Assembly: GCA_963693315.1 (NCBI GenBank) | Contig: OY856186.1 | Span: 89,898,881-89,962,880 of the forward strand | Direction: 5' to 3' | Length of the DNA stretch: 64,000 nucleotides | DNA from: Diogma glabrata | Lineage: Eukaryota; Arthropoda; Insecta; Diptera; Cylindrotomidae | Shown here: positions 1 to 11,745 of the stretch, piece after piece | How positions within the stretch are numbered: the first letter of the stretch is position 1 | How the letters are laid out: every line of letters begins with the position of its first letter | The notes under the pieces: generated by a model | Seen by the model: the letters and a program-made list of their open reading frames with translations, nothing else | What the model was told of the DNA's origin: nothing | Databases searched by the model: none | Program-made: the position numbers and the translations under genes

Positions 1-1186
1 TATAAATTTGACAGCAATCTGACTATTTATTCGTGAGTTATAGCATTTTGTGTGAAGCAACTTTTGTTTTTGAAAAAAAATGGAAAAAAGTGAATTTCGA
101 ATTTTAATAAAGCATTGCTTTTTGATGAAAAAAATACAGTGGAAACCAAACAATGGCTTGATAAACATTATCCAAACTCTGCTCCATCGAGACAAATGGT
201 AGAGAAGTGGATGGCTGAATTTAAATGTGGTCGTACCAGCACAAAAGATGCAGAGCGCAGTGGACGCCAAAATGAGGCTGTTATTCCAGAAAACATAAAA
301 AAAATCCACAAATTGGTTATGAACGATCGCAAATTGAAGGTGCACGAAATAGCTGACATTGTAAAGGTAGCAGATGGTAGTGTTTTTACCATTTTACATG
401 AACATTTGGGTATGTGAAAGCTCTGTGCAAACTGGGTGCCGCGTGAGCTCACAGTCTACCAAAAACAACAACGAATCGATGCTTCGGAGGAGTCTTTGGC
501 ACTGTTAAACCGCAATAAAAGGGAATTCTATCGTAGATATGTGACAATGGATGAGACATGGCTTCACAATTACACACCAGAATCTAAAAGACAGTCAGCT
601 GAGTTGACAGCAGTCGACGAACCGAATCCAAAGCGAGCAAAGAGGCAACAGTCGGCCGGTAAGGTGATGGCGTCTGTATTTTGGGATACGAACGGAATAA
701 TATTCATCGACTATCTCCAAAAAGGAACCACCATCAACAGCGAGTGAACTTTTGGATCGATTGAAGGCTGAAATCGCAAAGAAACGGCCACATTTGCAAA
801 AGAAAAAAGTGTTGTTTCACCAAGATAATGCACCGTGTCACAGATCGATGAAAACGATGGCAAAATTGAATGAATTGGGCTTTGAATTGCTTACCCACCC
901 ACCATATTCTCCAGATTTAGCCCCCAGCGACTTTTTCCTGTTTTCAGATCTCAAGAGAATGCTTGCTGGAAAGAAATTTAAGTCCAATGATGAAGTAATC
1001 GGTGAAACTGAGGCCTATTTTGACGAAAAAGAGAAATCGTACTATAAAAGTGGTATAGAAAAGTTGGAAAATCGCTATACTCGTTGTATCGCCCTCGAAG
1101 GCAACTATGTTGAATAAAAAAATCGAGTTTTGTCAAAATGTTGTTTTTTTCTTACTTATCCTACGGACTTATTGAACGACCTTATT
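1..1186 (+). mobile_element. mariner element (mauritiana-type), 5' end cut by window edge
   Basis: The transposase remnant lies between a 5' leader and a recognisable 3' terminal inverted repeat near 1160-1186 (GGACTTATTGAACGACCTTA on the plus strand). The matching 5' repeat is absent, so it lies left of the window. After the transposase stop at 1117 there are about 40 bases of short 3' UTR and then the TIR, the usual mariner layout. A 143-bp tandem array starts directly after the 3' end. Confidence 0.85.
80..1117 (+). pseudogene. mariner transposase pseudogene (DD34D)
   Basis: The transposase cuts and pastes a mariner element. An ATG at 80 starts a typical mariner N-terminus, but the frame shifts near 125-130. 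From there an N-terminal helix-turn-helix region runs to 414, where TGA at 415-417 replaces what is normally an arginine codon. The same frame resumes to ~745. A small deletion near 745 then shifts the frame, and the rest runs to TAA at 1115-1117. All three catalytic aspartates survive: TMDETW at 550, HQDNAP at 824 and APSDFF at 929. The last two are exactly 34 residues apart, which gives DD34D. With one stop and two frameshifts it cannot make protein. The family call is secure. Confidence 0.9.
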
Positions 1187-1895
1187 ATTATAGAGAATTA
1201 TGGTTTTATAAGTTTGTCAAAAAATGTTGTCTAGTTTGTCAAAAGAAGTTTCTCAAAAAATGTTGTTAAGTGTGTCAAAAAAAAGATTTTTGTTTATTTT
1301 TTACCCAATTTTTTGGAAAAAAATAAAATTGATTTTTTGTTTGACATGAAATCTTATTATTATTATTGAGAGTTATGGCATTATTAGTTTGTCAAAAAAA
1401 ATGTTGTCAAGTGTGTCAAAAGAAAGATTTTGATTTATTTTATTACATAATTTTTCAGGAAAAAATAAAATTAATTATTTGTTTGACATGAAATGTTACT
1501 ATTATTATTGAGAATTATGGCATGACAAACTTATGTCAAAAAAATGTTGTCAAGTGTGTGAAAAGAAAGATTTTTATTTATTTTTTTACCCAATTTTTCG
1601 GAAAAAATAAAATTAATTATTTCTTTGACATGACATTTTATTATTATTATTGGGAATTATGGGATTATAAGTTTGTCAAAAAAATGTTGTCGAGTGTGCC
1701 AAAAGAAAGATTTTTATTTCTTTTTTACCCAATTTTTTGGAAAAAAATAAAATTAATTATTTATTTGACATGAAATTTTATTATTATTATTGAGGATTAT
1801 GGCATTATAAGTTTGTCAAAAAAACTTTGTCAAGTGTGTCAAAAAAAATATTTCATTTATTTTTTTACCCAATTTTTTGGAAAAAAAAATTTAGC
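1187..1895. repeat. Tandem array, ~143-bp unit, ~5 copies
   Basis: Each unit has a TTATTATTATTGAG stretch, an AATTATGGCATTATAAG block, GTTTGTCAAAAAAATGTTGT, AAGTGTGTCAAAAGAAAG, a T-rich stretch with ACCCAATTTTT, and TTTGACATGAAAT. Units begin near 1187, 1356, 1501, 1643 and 1780. The first unit carries an extra internal duplication of the GTCAAAA block. No coding capacity; short apparent reading frames here are repeat artefacts. Confidence 0.85.
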
Positions 1896-1919
1896 TGTTT
1901 GTTTACGTAAATATAATTG

Positions 1920-2895
1920 AACATGAAAATTTTTGAATTAGTAATAGTTTTTGAAATATTTTTGGAATTTTGAAAAAGTTTCAATTTTTGATTTTTTAAG
2001 AATTTTTGGAATATTTATAAAATTTTGAAAAATTTTAAATTTTTGAGTTTATCATAATTTTTAAAATTTTGAAAAAAGTTTCTATTTTTGATATTGTTAT
2101 AATTTTTGCAATATTTTTAGAGTATTGGAAAAAGTTTGAATTTTTAAGAATTTTTGGAATATTATTAGAATTTAGAAAAAGTTTAAATATTTGATTTTAT
2201 TCTAATTTTTGGAATATATTTAGAATTTTGAAAAAAAATTTTTGAATTTTATATATATATTTAGAATTTTGAAAAAAGTTTCAATTTTTGATTTTGTTAT
2301 AATTTTTACAATATTTTTAGAATTTCGGAAAAAGTTTGAATTTTTGAATTTTTAAGAATTTTTGGAATATTAGAATTTAGAAAAAGTTTAAATTTTTGAT
2401 TTTATTATAATTTTGGAAAAAGTTCCAATCTTTGATATTGTTATAATTTTTGCAATATTTTTAGAATTTTGGAAAAAGTTTGAATTTTTAAGAATTATTG
2501 CAATATTATTAGAATTTAGAAAAAGTTTAAATTTTTGATTTTATTCTAATTTTTGGAATATTTTTAGAATTTCGAAAACAAAATAGAATTTTTGAATTTT
2601 ATATATATATTTAGAATTTTGAAAAAAGTTTCAATATTTGATTTTGGAATATTTTAGAATTTTGAAAAATTTTAAATTTTTGATTTTATTATAATTTTGG
2701 AAAAAGTTACAATTTTTGATTTTGTTATAATTTATGCAATATTTTTACAATTTTTGAAAAGAGGTTTAATCTTTGATTTTGTACTAATTTTTGAAATATT
2801 TTTAGAATTTTGTGTGAAAAAGGTTTGAATTTTTTATTTTATTTAATTTTTACAATATTTTTGGAATTTTGAAAGAAATACGAATTTGTGATATT
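1920..2895. repeat. AT-rich degenerate tandem array with ~350-bp higher-order unit
   Basis: A monomer of about 55 bases (TTTTTGATTTTGTTATAA, then TTTGCAATATTTTTAGAA, then TTTTGAAAAAGTTT) is repeated with variants. A distinctive block containing ATATATATAT followed by TTAGAATTTTGAAAAAAG occurs at 2251 and again at 2601, exactly 350 bases apart, with similar monomer order between them. This is non-coding satellite-like DNA. Confidence 0.8.
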
Positions 2896-3230
2896 GAAAT
2901 ATTTTCTCGAAACGCTAAATCAACCTCTCCATTAGTTTGCTGATTGTGTGATCGTTTCACTAAATTATGTTAAAATGTGATCTGTTATAATTTTCCGACA
3001 ACGTATTGATGTTTCGTGTTAGTTTTGTAATACATACATATCTAAACAGAGATAAAAAATACATGTACTTTAACAAAAAGTTATGTTTGATAAACATCGC
3101 TGCTCAAAACTAAAAACCATGTCATCGTAAAAGTTTTTTGCGAAAACTATATCAAAATCCTTAACCCAGACCGAAGTCTTGATATCTAAGAGCTTGAGGT
3201 TTCAGCCCCTCCATATTCTTTAATTATGAT
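2896..3230. other. No recognisable gene
   Basis: AT-rich unique-looking sequence between the satellite and a coding remnant. I see no open frame, RNA gene or repeat in it. Confidence 0.5.
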
Positions 3231-3235
3231 TTAGA

Positions 3236-3400
3236 TTAAACATTTTTTTTGAATATTTTGCTTGGGGGCTGCAAATAAAAATTAGTATATGACACACGGA
3301 CGTAAGCTATTTTGGGCTTAATGCGAGTGAAAATCTCGTCTAGCGCCTCGATTTGCAAATTCCACGTACGTCCAAAAAATTTAGCAATGATACCGTGTAC
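3236..3400 (-). pseudogene. C-terminal fragment of an unrecognised, probably transposon-encoded protein (copy 1)
   Basis: The minus-strand frame ends with a short peptide containing AKFFGRTWNLQIEALDEIF and then KIAYVR, SYTNFY and a KKNV stop. The plus strand at 17083-17217 encodes the same peptide with about two-thirds identity and a stop at the equivalent place. Amino-acid-level conservation between two diverged copies suggests a true coding origin. I do not recognise the family. Residues upstream of AKFFG do not match between copies, so this is a truncated terminus. Confidence 0.5.
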
Positions 3401-3953
3401 AAAAAACAACAAATGAAACAGCAGAGAAAAATCCATACCAATAAGGTTCCTCAAAAATCAATCAAATGACATTAATCGACTATTTCCTCATTAAACCTTG
3501 CAAAGCGAAATTCTCTATTAATGTCTACGGATCTGCGCATGATAAATACACTTTAGTTCATCGTCTGTTTAACAAATACCAAATAAATGTATTTGTTTCA
3601 CATAGGCAAACGAAAGGTAACGAAAAAAACATTTGATCATACACAGACATATAACACCCAATTAAGTGTTTTGAGGGGAAAATCACATGTGACGTTATAT
3701 ACTATATTCCTAAGCATGTATACAGTGGAACATGGTTACGATCAGATAATATTTTGAAATAATCTTAAGTTGTTTGATATTACGTAATTAAGGTATGATT
3801 AATATGTTGATTGTTTGTTTTCTTGATTGTAAAAGAAAATGTCCACTTATCAGATTTTGTTGGTCGTTACAAATTTTAGACTAAGAAAGATTCATAACGT
3901 TTTAGAAGAGGATATTTACTCTTTAGAAGAGGAGTCATAAAAGTTATTACAAT
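3401..3953. other. No recognisable gene
   Basis: Unique-looking AT-rich flank of the direct-repeat structure. Nothing assignable on either strand. Confidence 0.45.
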
Positions 3954-4975
3954 CTGAACTTTTATACAAATATACTTTTAATTTAAATTTTATTTATGCC
4001 GGATAAAAAAACTATAATTAAAACTGAAACCTGAAACTCTGAAGTTATTACACAAACACATCATCACTTGGAAATCTCTTCTATCATTTTGAGAACTAAG
4101 CTTATAAATTTACTGACATAAAGAACTTAATCTATCAAAAATCAAAAATTATACAATTTAAAAGAAACTTACATATATTCTAACTTATTCAATGTTGACT
4201 TCTCATGTTTATCAATTTTTTGATAACTTCCTTTGTTGCTGTTTTAGTTTCATTCATAAAATTTGAAATAATTGAATCAACCTCACTGTTATTTTGTAAT
4301 TTTTTTCCAAATCCGTTACCGGAGAATATTCTTTTATTTTTAAAGCTTCGATTCGAAAACCTTTGGTATGTGATGATGAAAGTTGTTCTCTGTATCTCAT
4401 ATAACGAAATTTTGTAACTGCTTTTGACTGATGTTCCTCTTCTGTTTGAGCTGTTGGATCAACCGCAATCATATTTTTATATATTCAATAACGTAAGTAT
4501 TTGTACTGTTTAAAATACTCGTGATGCATAATTAAGGAAAATTAAAGAATTTATTTTATTATTATTTGTAATAAATAATAAATTATGAACTTTTTATCAC
4601 AACACTCAAAACATTAGAAGACAAATAGATATTAATAAAAAACTTCAACATCACATTAAATAATTTTAATTTATCATAAAAAACTCTTCATATAACATTT
4701 TAATTATTCTAATTATTTTTAATTTTTTTCCATGCATGAATAACATTTTAAGTTTTTAAAATTATACTAATTTCAACATCACCAGTATACCACATCATAT
4801 TAAATGGACTTTGATAGATGTGGTATACTGGTTGAGTTACAATCGTATACTGATCGATTTATTTTCAAATCTTCCTTTTTTTATTTGATTTTTCTCTCCG
4901 ATTCGAGTTCCCCCACCAAGAGAAAACAAACTAAAGAGACAGTGGTACCTCTGTAATGAGTCCACCGTTACAAAG
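3954..4975. repeat. 1.02-kb direct repeat, copy 1 (LTR-like)
   Basis: Nearly identical to 6849-7869, with only scattered single-base differences. Trimmed by a base or a few, the repeat begins TGAAC and ends TTACA, compatible with TG...CA LTR ends. Inside is a perfect 16-bp inverted repeat (4781-4796 with 4817-4832). A minus-strand frame (4254-4472) encodes about 70 residues conserved in the other copy, followed in a shifted frame by a lysine-rich tail. I do not recognise that peptide. Confidence 0.75.
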
Positions 4976-6848
4976 CCAGAAGAACCGAGGCCAATGATGG
5001 AGGCTACATCATTGTCCGCTGATTCTTCCTGGAAGGAGGACTCATCACAAAGGCACCACTGCACTCTCAATCCACCCCCCCCCCCCGATGGGAAAACTCA
5101 AATCAGAAAGAAAAATCAAAATTTTCACAAAAATTCCTAAAATATTATATACAAAAAATGTAATTTATTTATTTAATTTCAGATATGCTGAAATTCAGAA
5201 TTATATATATACCTAAAAATATTTATTGACGATAGCACCACTAAATAAAATATTTATTTATTTCAAAAAAAAATTGAAAAACAAAAAATATTTAGAAATT
5301 TCTTAATTATTGGATGCTCCGTCCTAGCTCAAATATTGATTTATTTTTTTAAAAAATAAAGAAATTTATTTAAATCTTGACGTTATTACCTATTTAAGAA
5401 AAATTTGTATTTACTTAAAACTTCTTATTACTAAAAAAATTGATTTTATTTAATAAAAATTTTATTTATTTAATTTTCAGAGAAAATTGTTTTATTTATT
5501 TTATTTTTTTATTTAATAATTAGATAAGAGATTCCCAAGCTAGATTTGTTTGGAGACAACATAAAAGTAAGTATGGCTACAATATCCATATCATCTAGTA
5601 CTTGAATTCTCGCGCCCGCGAGCCCACTTCAACAATGCATGTGAGAACCGACTAGAAAAGCCCCTAACGACCAGATTCTACAGAACGGTTTCTCCCCAAC
5701 CTAACAAAAAACAATCGCAACTGTCACGATTAGACTCTAGGCCCATTTCTACTGACCCAGCTGCGGTTGTTCTACCTAAAAATAAATTACAACTAAACCT
5801 AATGCAAAAGTTGAAGAACGCTCCCGAGCACCAGACTTCAAATCCTAAACTCTATGAAAAATTGTTTTATTGCAAAACTAAATGGAAAAAAATGGTAAGT
5901 TTTTGAATTTGTATGAGGTGAAGCCTCTGATCCTGAAAGCAAAGTATAATTGGTTCTTCTCTTCATTACACCGAAGAAGCCTCTGAGCAAAGAATGGTAC
6001 TTACTGGTTTGCACCTAAGTACAAACACAGCAACACCACTCCTCGTCCCTGAGAACTCCCTCGCTGAATGAAGAGAAGAAACCAATGTTCATCGATCGCA
6101 TAACCCCGATGGCCATAGGCGACCTAAGAACGTCATCATCGTTAAAGGGAGAAGCCCCATGGATGGCTTGTTAGGCCTACCGCTGAGAAAGATATTTTAT
6201 TAAACCTAATACACTATGTACAAAAACCAGAAAAAAAAACAATACTACTAACCTACTCAAAAAAAATATACAAAAATATTTACAAAATTATGTACAAGAT
6301 CATTCCAAAATATGTACATCGACAGTACTAAAAAATATTTACAAGGTAGCATAAAAAAATTTCCAAAAAAAACTGCTTCCCCAAAACGGTTTTTTTCCAA
6401 GTTAAAAAAATAAATTAGTGTTAATTAATTATACAATGACCATTTATATTGGAAAATATGTACAATATATACATCGACAGCATAAAAACCAATCCCTAAA
6501 AAAAATGCTGACCCCAAAACTGTTTTTTTCAAATTAAAAAAATAAAATTTAATTACATAGTTTGTATCAAAAAATTCAACAAAAAAAAAATGACAAATAT
6601 CTAAAATATTTATGTCAAAAAACAAATATTCAAAATCCAAAATCCAAAACTGGCTTTCCCACAAAACTTTACACAAAATTACGACCTTGAAACAAAACCG
6701 GTCTGCCAACGCCCAAACCCGGTTTGTACCAAAAAAAAATTTTAATTCGCACCAAATTATATATATATATAAAAAAAAATTGTTTCGCACTAGGATACTC
6801 AGACCAAACTAAACGGTTCGTCTTTGGTTCGGCGTCACGTATTGCATT
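4976..6848. other. Internal non-coding segment between the 1-kb direct repeats
   Basis: It contains a C10-11 tract near 5076 and islands that are less AT-rich (5590-5850, 5920-6190). It also holds an imperfect ~125-bp tandem duplication: a block with ATGTACATCGACAG and a run of CCCCAAAAC followed by TTTTTTCCAA recurs around 6310-6420 and 6460-6545. The minus-strand frame at 6425-6790 is low-complexity and not convincing as a protein. Confidence 0.5.
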
Positions 6849-7869
6849 CTGAACTTTTATACAAATATACTTTTAATTTAAATTTTATTTATGCCGGATA
6901 AAAAAACTATAATTAAAACTGAAACCTGAAACTCTGAAGTTATTACACAAACACATCATCACTTGGAAATCTCTTCTATCATTTTGAGAACTAAACTTAT
7001 AAATTTACTGACATAAAGAACTTAATCTATCAAAAATCAAAAATTATACAATTTAAAAGAAACTTACATATATTCTAACTTATTCAATGTTGACTTCTCA
7101 TGTTTATCAATTTTTTGATAACTTCCTTTGTTGCTGTTTTAGTTTCATTCATAAAATTTGAAATAATTGAATCAACCTCACTGATATTTTGTAATTTCTT
7201 TCCAAATCCGTTACCGGAGAATATCCTTTTATTTTTAAAGCTTCGATTCGAAAACCTTTGGTATGTGATGATGAAAGTTGTTCTCTGAATCTCATATAAT
7301 GTAATTTTGTAACTGCTTTTGACTGATGTTCCTCTTCTGTTGGAGCTGTTGGATCAACCGCAATCATTTTTTTATATATTCAATAACGTAAGTATTTGTA
7401 CTGTTTAAAATACTGGTGATGCATAATTAAGGAAAATTAAAGAATTTATTTTATTATTATTTGTAATAAATAATAAATTATGAACTTTTTATCACAACAC
7501 TCAAAACATTAGAAGACAAATAGATATTAATAAAAAACTTCAACATCACATTAAATAATTTTAATTTATCATAAAAAACTCTTCATATAACATTTTAATT
7601 ATTCTAATTATTTTAATTTTTTTCCATGCATGAATAACATTTTAAGTTTTTAAAATTATACTAATTTCAACATCACCAGTATACCACATCATATTAAATG
7701 GACTTTGATAGATGTGGTATACTGGTTGAGTTACAATCGTACACTGATCGATTTATTTTCAAATCTTCCTTTTTTTATTTGATTTTTCTCTCCGATTCGA
7801 GTTCCCCCACCAAGAGAAAACAAACTAAAGATACAGTGGTACCTCTGTAATGAGTCCACCGTTACAAAG
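6849..7869. repeat. 1.02-kb direct repeat, copy 2 (LTR-like)
   Basis: Mirrors 3954-4975 at an offset of about 2895 bases. The perfect 16-bp hairpin arms are at 7675-7690 and 7711-7726. Both outer boundaries coincide with the limits of homology in copy 1. The conserved minus-strand peptide is at 7149-7367. Confidence 0.75.
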
Positions 7870-7879
7870 TTATACATCA

Positions 7880-8125
7880 AAAAATTTTTATTACTGTCCG
7901 AAAGTCCTATGCAATTTTGTATTAATGTATACATGATTTGAAAATGTTAAGTTAAAACAAATATGTATGATGTTAGTACTCAAATACTTCTAACCTTGAA
8001 CTAAATTTAAAATATACATTAGAATGTTTAAAAAAACATACATATTAGTAAATAAAAAAGTGCACAAAATGAGTATATACTCATGCACAATGCACATTAT
8101 GGTTGTTGGAAAATTTACTTTTCTG
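7880..8125. repeat. Dispersed repeat, copy 1 (partner at 51035-51285)
   Basis: Shares an ordered series of blocks with 51035-51285 in the same orientation: a GAAAGTCCTATGCA-like start, GTATACATG, GTTAAGTTAAAACAAAT, AATATACA-TAGAAT, and a terminal stretch rich in GTGCAC/ATGCAC near 8070-8100. Non-coding and diverged. Confidence 0.65.
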
Positions 8126-9122
8126 CCTATTTTAAATAAAACATGCTACAATGAGCTATTAAAAACTGTATGATAAGTTGTAATTTCTAGTTTGATCGAT
8201 GAAATATTATTTCGAAGCTGGCCTCAATTTTTTTTTAATCAATTTGTTTTAAATCTACATTTGTTCGTATTTTTAAACAATTTCATCCATGTATTTTTGT
8301 ATCTAATGTAATCTCATATGTGTTCTTAGAGTTAAATCAGGAGCCTTATTGACAATCACATATTTGTCAATCGACAATAGTGTCAATTTCACTATATTGC
8401 TTCACCACTTTGTCTAAAAATGGTATTTCATAAACCAAATTTGTCTAGCATATAGGTTTGTGTCTTAATATAAATTATAACAAATTATAATAAATTTTTG
8501 GTACTAAATTCGTAACGAAAACAATCAAAGATGTCGTTTTAAGCAGCTTTTTTTGACAACTAATTATTTAATCTTTAAATATGCAAAAAAAAATCTAAAT
8601 ATATTTAATAAATAAAAATTTTTTAATTATATATATAAAAATATAATTTTTTAATATTATTGAAGACTTATTTTTGCATTATAAATTAATTTTTACGCCA
8701 ATCGATGAAATTTGCTGCAAAAAGTTAACCCACAAAACATAAAACAAAATTGTAATTTTTACAGTAAATATTTTGTTCTTGTCAGATTCACAATTTTGTT
8801 TAGATTCTACACGAATCACACTCCTAAACGCATATTTAAGAAAAATGTAGTTTTACTCTGAGTAAAAACAAAAATATACTTTCGAATTGAAAAATTCAAA
8901 TGGTTTTCTTAATCACAATCACAAAAAATCCTTAATGATTCAAAACTTATTCAAAATTCAAATCTATAATGAATTAAAAATTCTAATATATTTACCAATA
9001 TGTTTTTTATTTAATATATATGGAATCATGTAGCGACCGCTGTAGGAATAAGGAATAAGGAATATTTTCAATGCGGAGAGGAAAGGTTAGTGTAAAATTA
9101 AAAAACTATTTATAATAGGTGC
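8126..9122. other. No recognisable gene
   Basis: AT-rich sequence with a small GGAATAAGGAATAAGGAATA duplication near 9042-9065. No frame or RNA gene recognised. Confidence 0.45.
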
Positions 9123-9207
9123 GTTCGATTTGACTGAAACAACTGAAAAAACAACAACAATTGCATTCAATTGTTCAGTTGTATCAGTTGCTTCAGTCAA
9201 ATCGAAC
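9123..9207. repeat. Short palindrome / miniature foldback
   Basis: Arms of about 24 bases: GTTCGATTTGACTGAA on the left and TTCAGTCAAATCGAAC on the right, with the inner AACTGA and TCAGTT also pairing. The spacer is AT-rich. Could be a tiny MITE remnant; no target duplication seen. Confidence 0.7.
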
Positions 9208-10790
9208 ACGGCTAATGTTGACTGAGTGTCCTTTTAAATAACCCACCATTTAGCTGGATAAGCTTGTTAACCTTTATTATTATTTATTACTACACCGTCC
9301 CCTCATAATATAGAGTTCTAAACTTTTTACTCTTCGTGTGGTTTTCATTTATCATTTTCTATCACTGTGAATTTTCTTCAATTTTTTTGTACATCCAGTT
9401 CGAAATGCACGTTTTTAATAATGTTTAAAAAATTAACAATCCCTTAGATCAATCACGAAAATCCACCTTAATTACTTTCCTGAACTTAAATAAGTGATTA
9501 CTATAAGTTCCGGTGTTTTTCGTTTAAATTGTAAACCAATAACTTAAACCCTCCCAAATATCCTCGCAAATCCTCTTAACAAATACACTAAATTCAACAT
9601 AAAGCTTATTGATTGTTTAAAAAAAATAAACATCTCACTCCACTCGCTCTAATTAACTTTGAACTTTTATGTGAAATAATCAGAAACAACTAAATAAAAT
9701 GTAATCCAAATCTAACCAAAAGTTAAACAACAATAAAACATTATAATCCTTCGTCGTTTTTTTTTTGTTGTTGCTTTAATTTCCTGACATCAGATCCGAT
9801 CCCTTTTTATTTTTATTTCCTTTCATTATTATCAATTCCTTTTACATAGTTAATTTTTTATTTACCTTTTACATAAATATTACAATTTTCTTTTCTGTAA
9901 CGGTTTAATTTCGTGAATGAATGTCATTAATTTTTCTTTATAACAAAATAAAATTATCAACCAGTAAAAGAATGTAGAATAGAATAAACCTGAATTTTTT
10001 GATTTTTCTTCTTTCTTTTATTTTTTGGGAAAATATGAAAACTCGCGTAACAATGTAATCTTATCTTAATTGAAAATATTTTATATGGAAAATGAAAGAA
10101 AACAATTTTTATTATACTAAGAAAAAAATGTGTATTCTAGTTTTACCTATGTATGGATCAGCAAAAAAAAAATATAAACTTGAAATGAAAATTTTGCGGA
10201 AAATGGGCTTAGATATGTTTTGTATCTAACAACTCGAGTGTGGAAATTGTTTTTTGTTCTTTTAAATTAGTTGTATGGTTATAAGATGTGGAATGTTATG
10301 ATAGCGATATAGAATGATTTGTTTATTGTTATTAGTTTTGTATGTTGAACTGAGTCGTGTAATCTGATTAGATGTGATTTTTTCAGTATTTACAGAACAA
10401 ACAGTTTAGATAAACATAAATTTGATAATGTTGTAACGATATGTTTCGCAAACTTAGAGGGGAGATATTATATAAACAAAATTGCTCGCTATGCAAAACA
10501 ACATTCGTTCGAATAAATATTTAATTTTCGATTTAATAAAGAATTCGATGTTTATAATATGATAAAGATCTTTACTACAACCTTAACGGTAATCTTTTGA
10601 TATTGCATAAAGAAACAGGTTTTGTATTCTAGCAATTTCTAAGAATAGCACAAGAGTAAGAGACCATGTCCAGTTTGTTGATCTAATGATTCATAGATTA
10701 TTACCTTCTATTAGCCCGCAAGCTTAATGTTTCTCTACTTAAATATAATATGGTTTTCGAAACAAAAGATTAACAACAGATCTATTAAAT
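9208..10790. other. No recognisable gene
   Basis: Long AT-rich stretch with no open frame above noise on either strand and no visible repeat structure. Confidence 0.45.
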
Positions 10791-10794
10791 TTTG

Positions 10795-11480
10795 TTGTCT
10801 ATTGTTTGCACCGCAAAATTCTAAAAAATAAAATTGCAACGAATTCTACATTAGGTGCTCTTTCAAATGACACCCCATTTGCTTGGGTCAAAAAATATTT
10901 TTTTTACCCTCTCCATCCCAGTCCCCTAAACCCAGAAATATAATTATTTGAGACTTCGCTATAATTTTCATACAAAATTTACCAAATTTCGTAACCTGTG
11001 AATTTTTACAAATTTTTCTGTCAATCAGTGTCGATACGTGGGGGGGGGGTGTCGGTCTGAATTTTGCACTTTTTTTACAATAACTCAAAACCTGTTCACC
11101 GCAAGATTCTAAAAAAATGCAATGATTTCTAAGCTAGGTGCTCTTTCAAATGACACCCCACTTGACCACGTTTTAAATAGTGTTTTTACCCCTCCTCATC
11201 GCCACCCTTTTTAATAAATATAATTATGACTTATGAGCATGTGACACTTTCCTATATTTTCCATAAAAAACTTACTAATTTTTCTATCATTCCCACTACA
11301 TTTGAAGATTTTCGATCAGTTAGGTTTGGAGCTACTCGAGGTAAGAAAACACGAAGAAAACGCAATTATTCAAAATTATACAAAAAATAGTGAGGTATAA
11401 AATTCCGAAATAAATGTTTAAAGAATACTGAAATGAAGCCCTTTTATATGATACCCCACTTGAATCTATAAAAAAATGTG
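10795..11480. repeat. Tandem repeat, ~288-bp unit, about 2.3 copies
   Basis: The motif GTGCTCTTTCAAATGACACC recurs at about 10856 and 11140, and a weaker version (CTTTTATATGATACCCCACTTG) near 11440. Matching CACCGCAA-ATTCTAAAAAA blocks precede the first two. A run of nine G at about 11041 lies in the first unit. This resembles a dispersed insect intergenic repeat rather than a gene. Confidence 0.65.
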
Positions 11481-11482
11481 TT

Positions 11483-11745
11483 TTGTCAAAATTCTCACAT
11501 GGTAAACCTGTAAACCAAACGAAAACAACTTCAGTTTTATTTGTATCTGTCATCTTATGTGGACATATTAGTTTTATACGCACCTCAAATTTCAAGTCCA
11601 TAGCATTTATAGTACGAGATAATCGAAATAATGTGAAAACTCGATTTACTCTCACCAATTGTGTTCCGTAGAAAAAACGGAACCCTAAAAACACAGGCGC
11701 TCGGGGCCCTGGAGCCCCACCACTTTGTTTAATATCGCTCAAACA
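11483..11745. other. Degenerate repeat with coding-like frame, unrecognised
   Basis: The minus strand has an open frame (11332-11742) containing GAPGPRAPVFLGFRFFYGT. It sits at the end of the tandem repeat above, and its composition is that of a dispersed repeat. I do not recognise a protein family and consider a real gene unlikely. Confidence 0.3.

Larger units (their letters stand above)
3954..7869. mobile_element. Putative non-autonomous LTR-type element (LARD-like) or segmental duplication
   Basis: Two ~1.02-kb direct repeats flank 1873 bases with no reverse transcriptase, integrase or gag frame. This is the architecture of a large retrotransposon derivative. Against that, I see no clean target duplication and no purine-rich tract. 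The only primer-site-like string is TGACGCCGAAC, read on the minus strand about 12 bases inside copy 2. A simple duplication remains possible. Confidence 0.45.

Noticed and set aside
1185..2895. CRISPR-like regular repeats
   Set aside because: Units are contiguous degenerate satellites without unique spacers, and the DNA is eukaryotic.
6425..6790. 121-codon minus-strand frame
   Set aside because: Phe/Tyr/Ile-rich low-complexity product from AT-rich DNA with an overlapping plus-strand frame; no domain.
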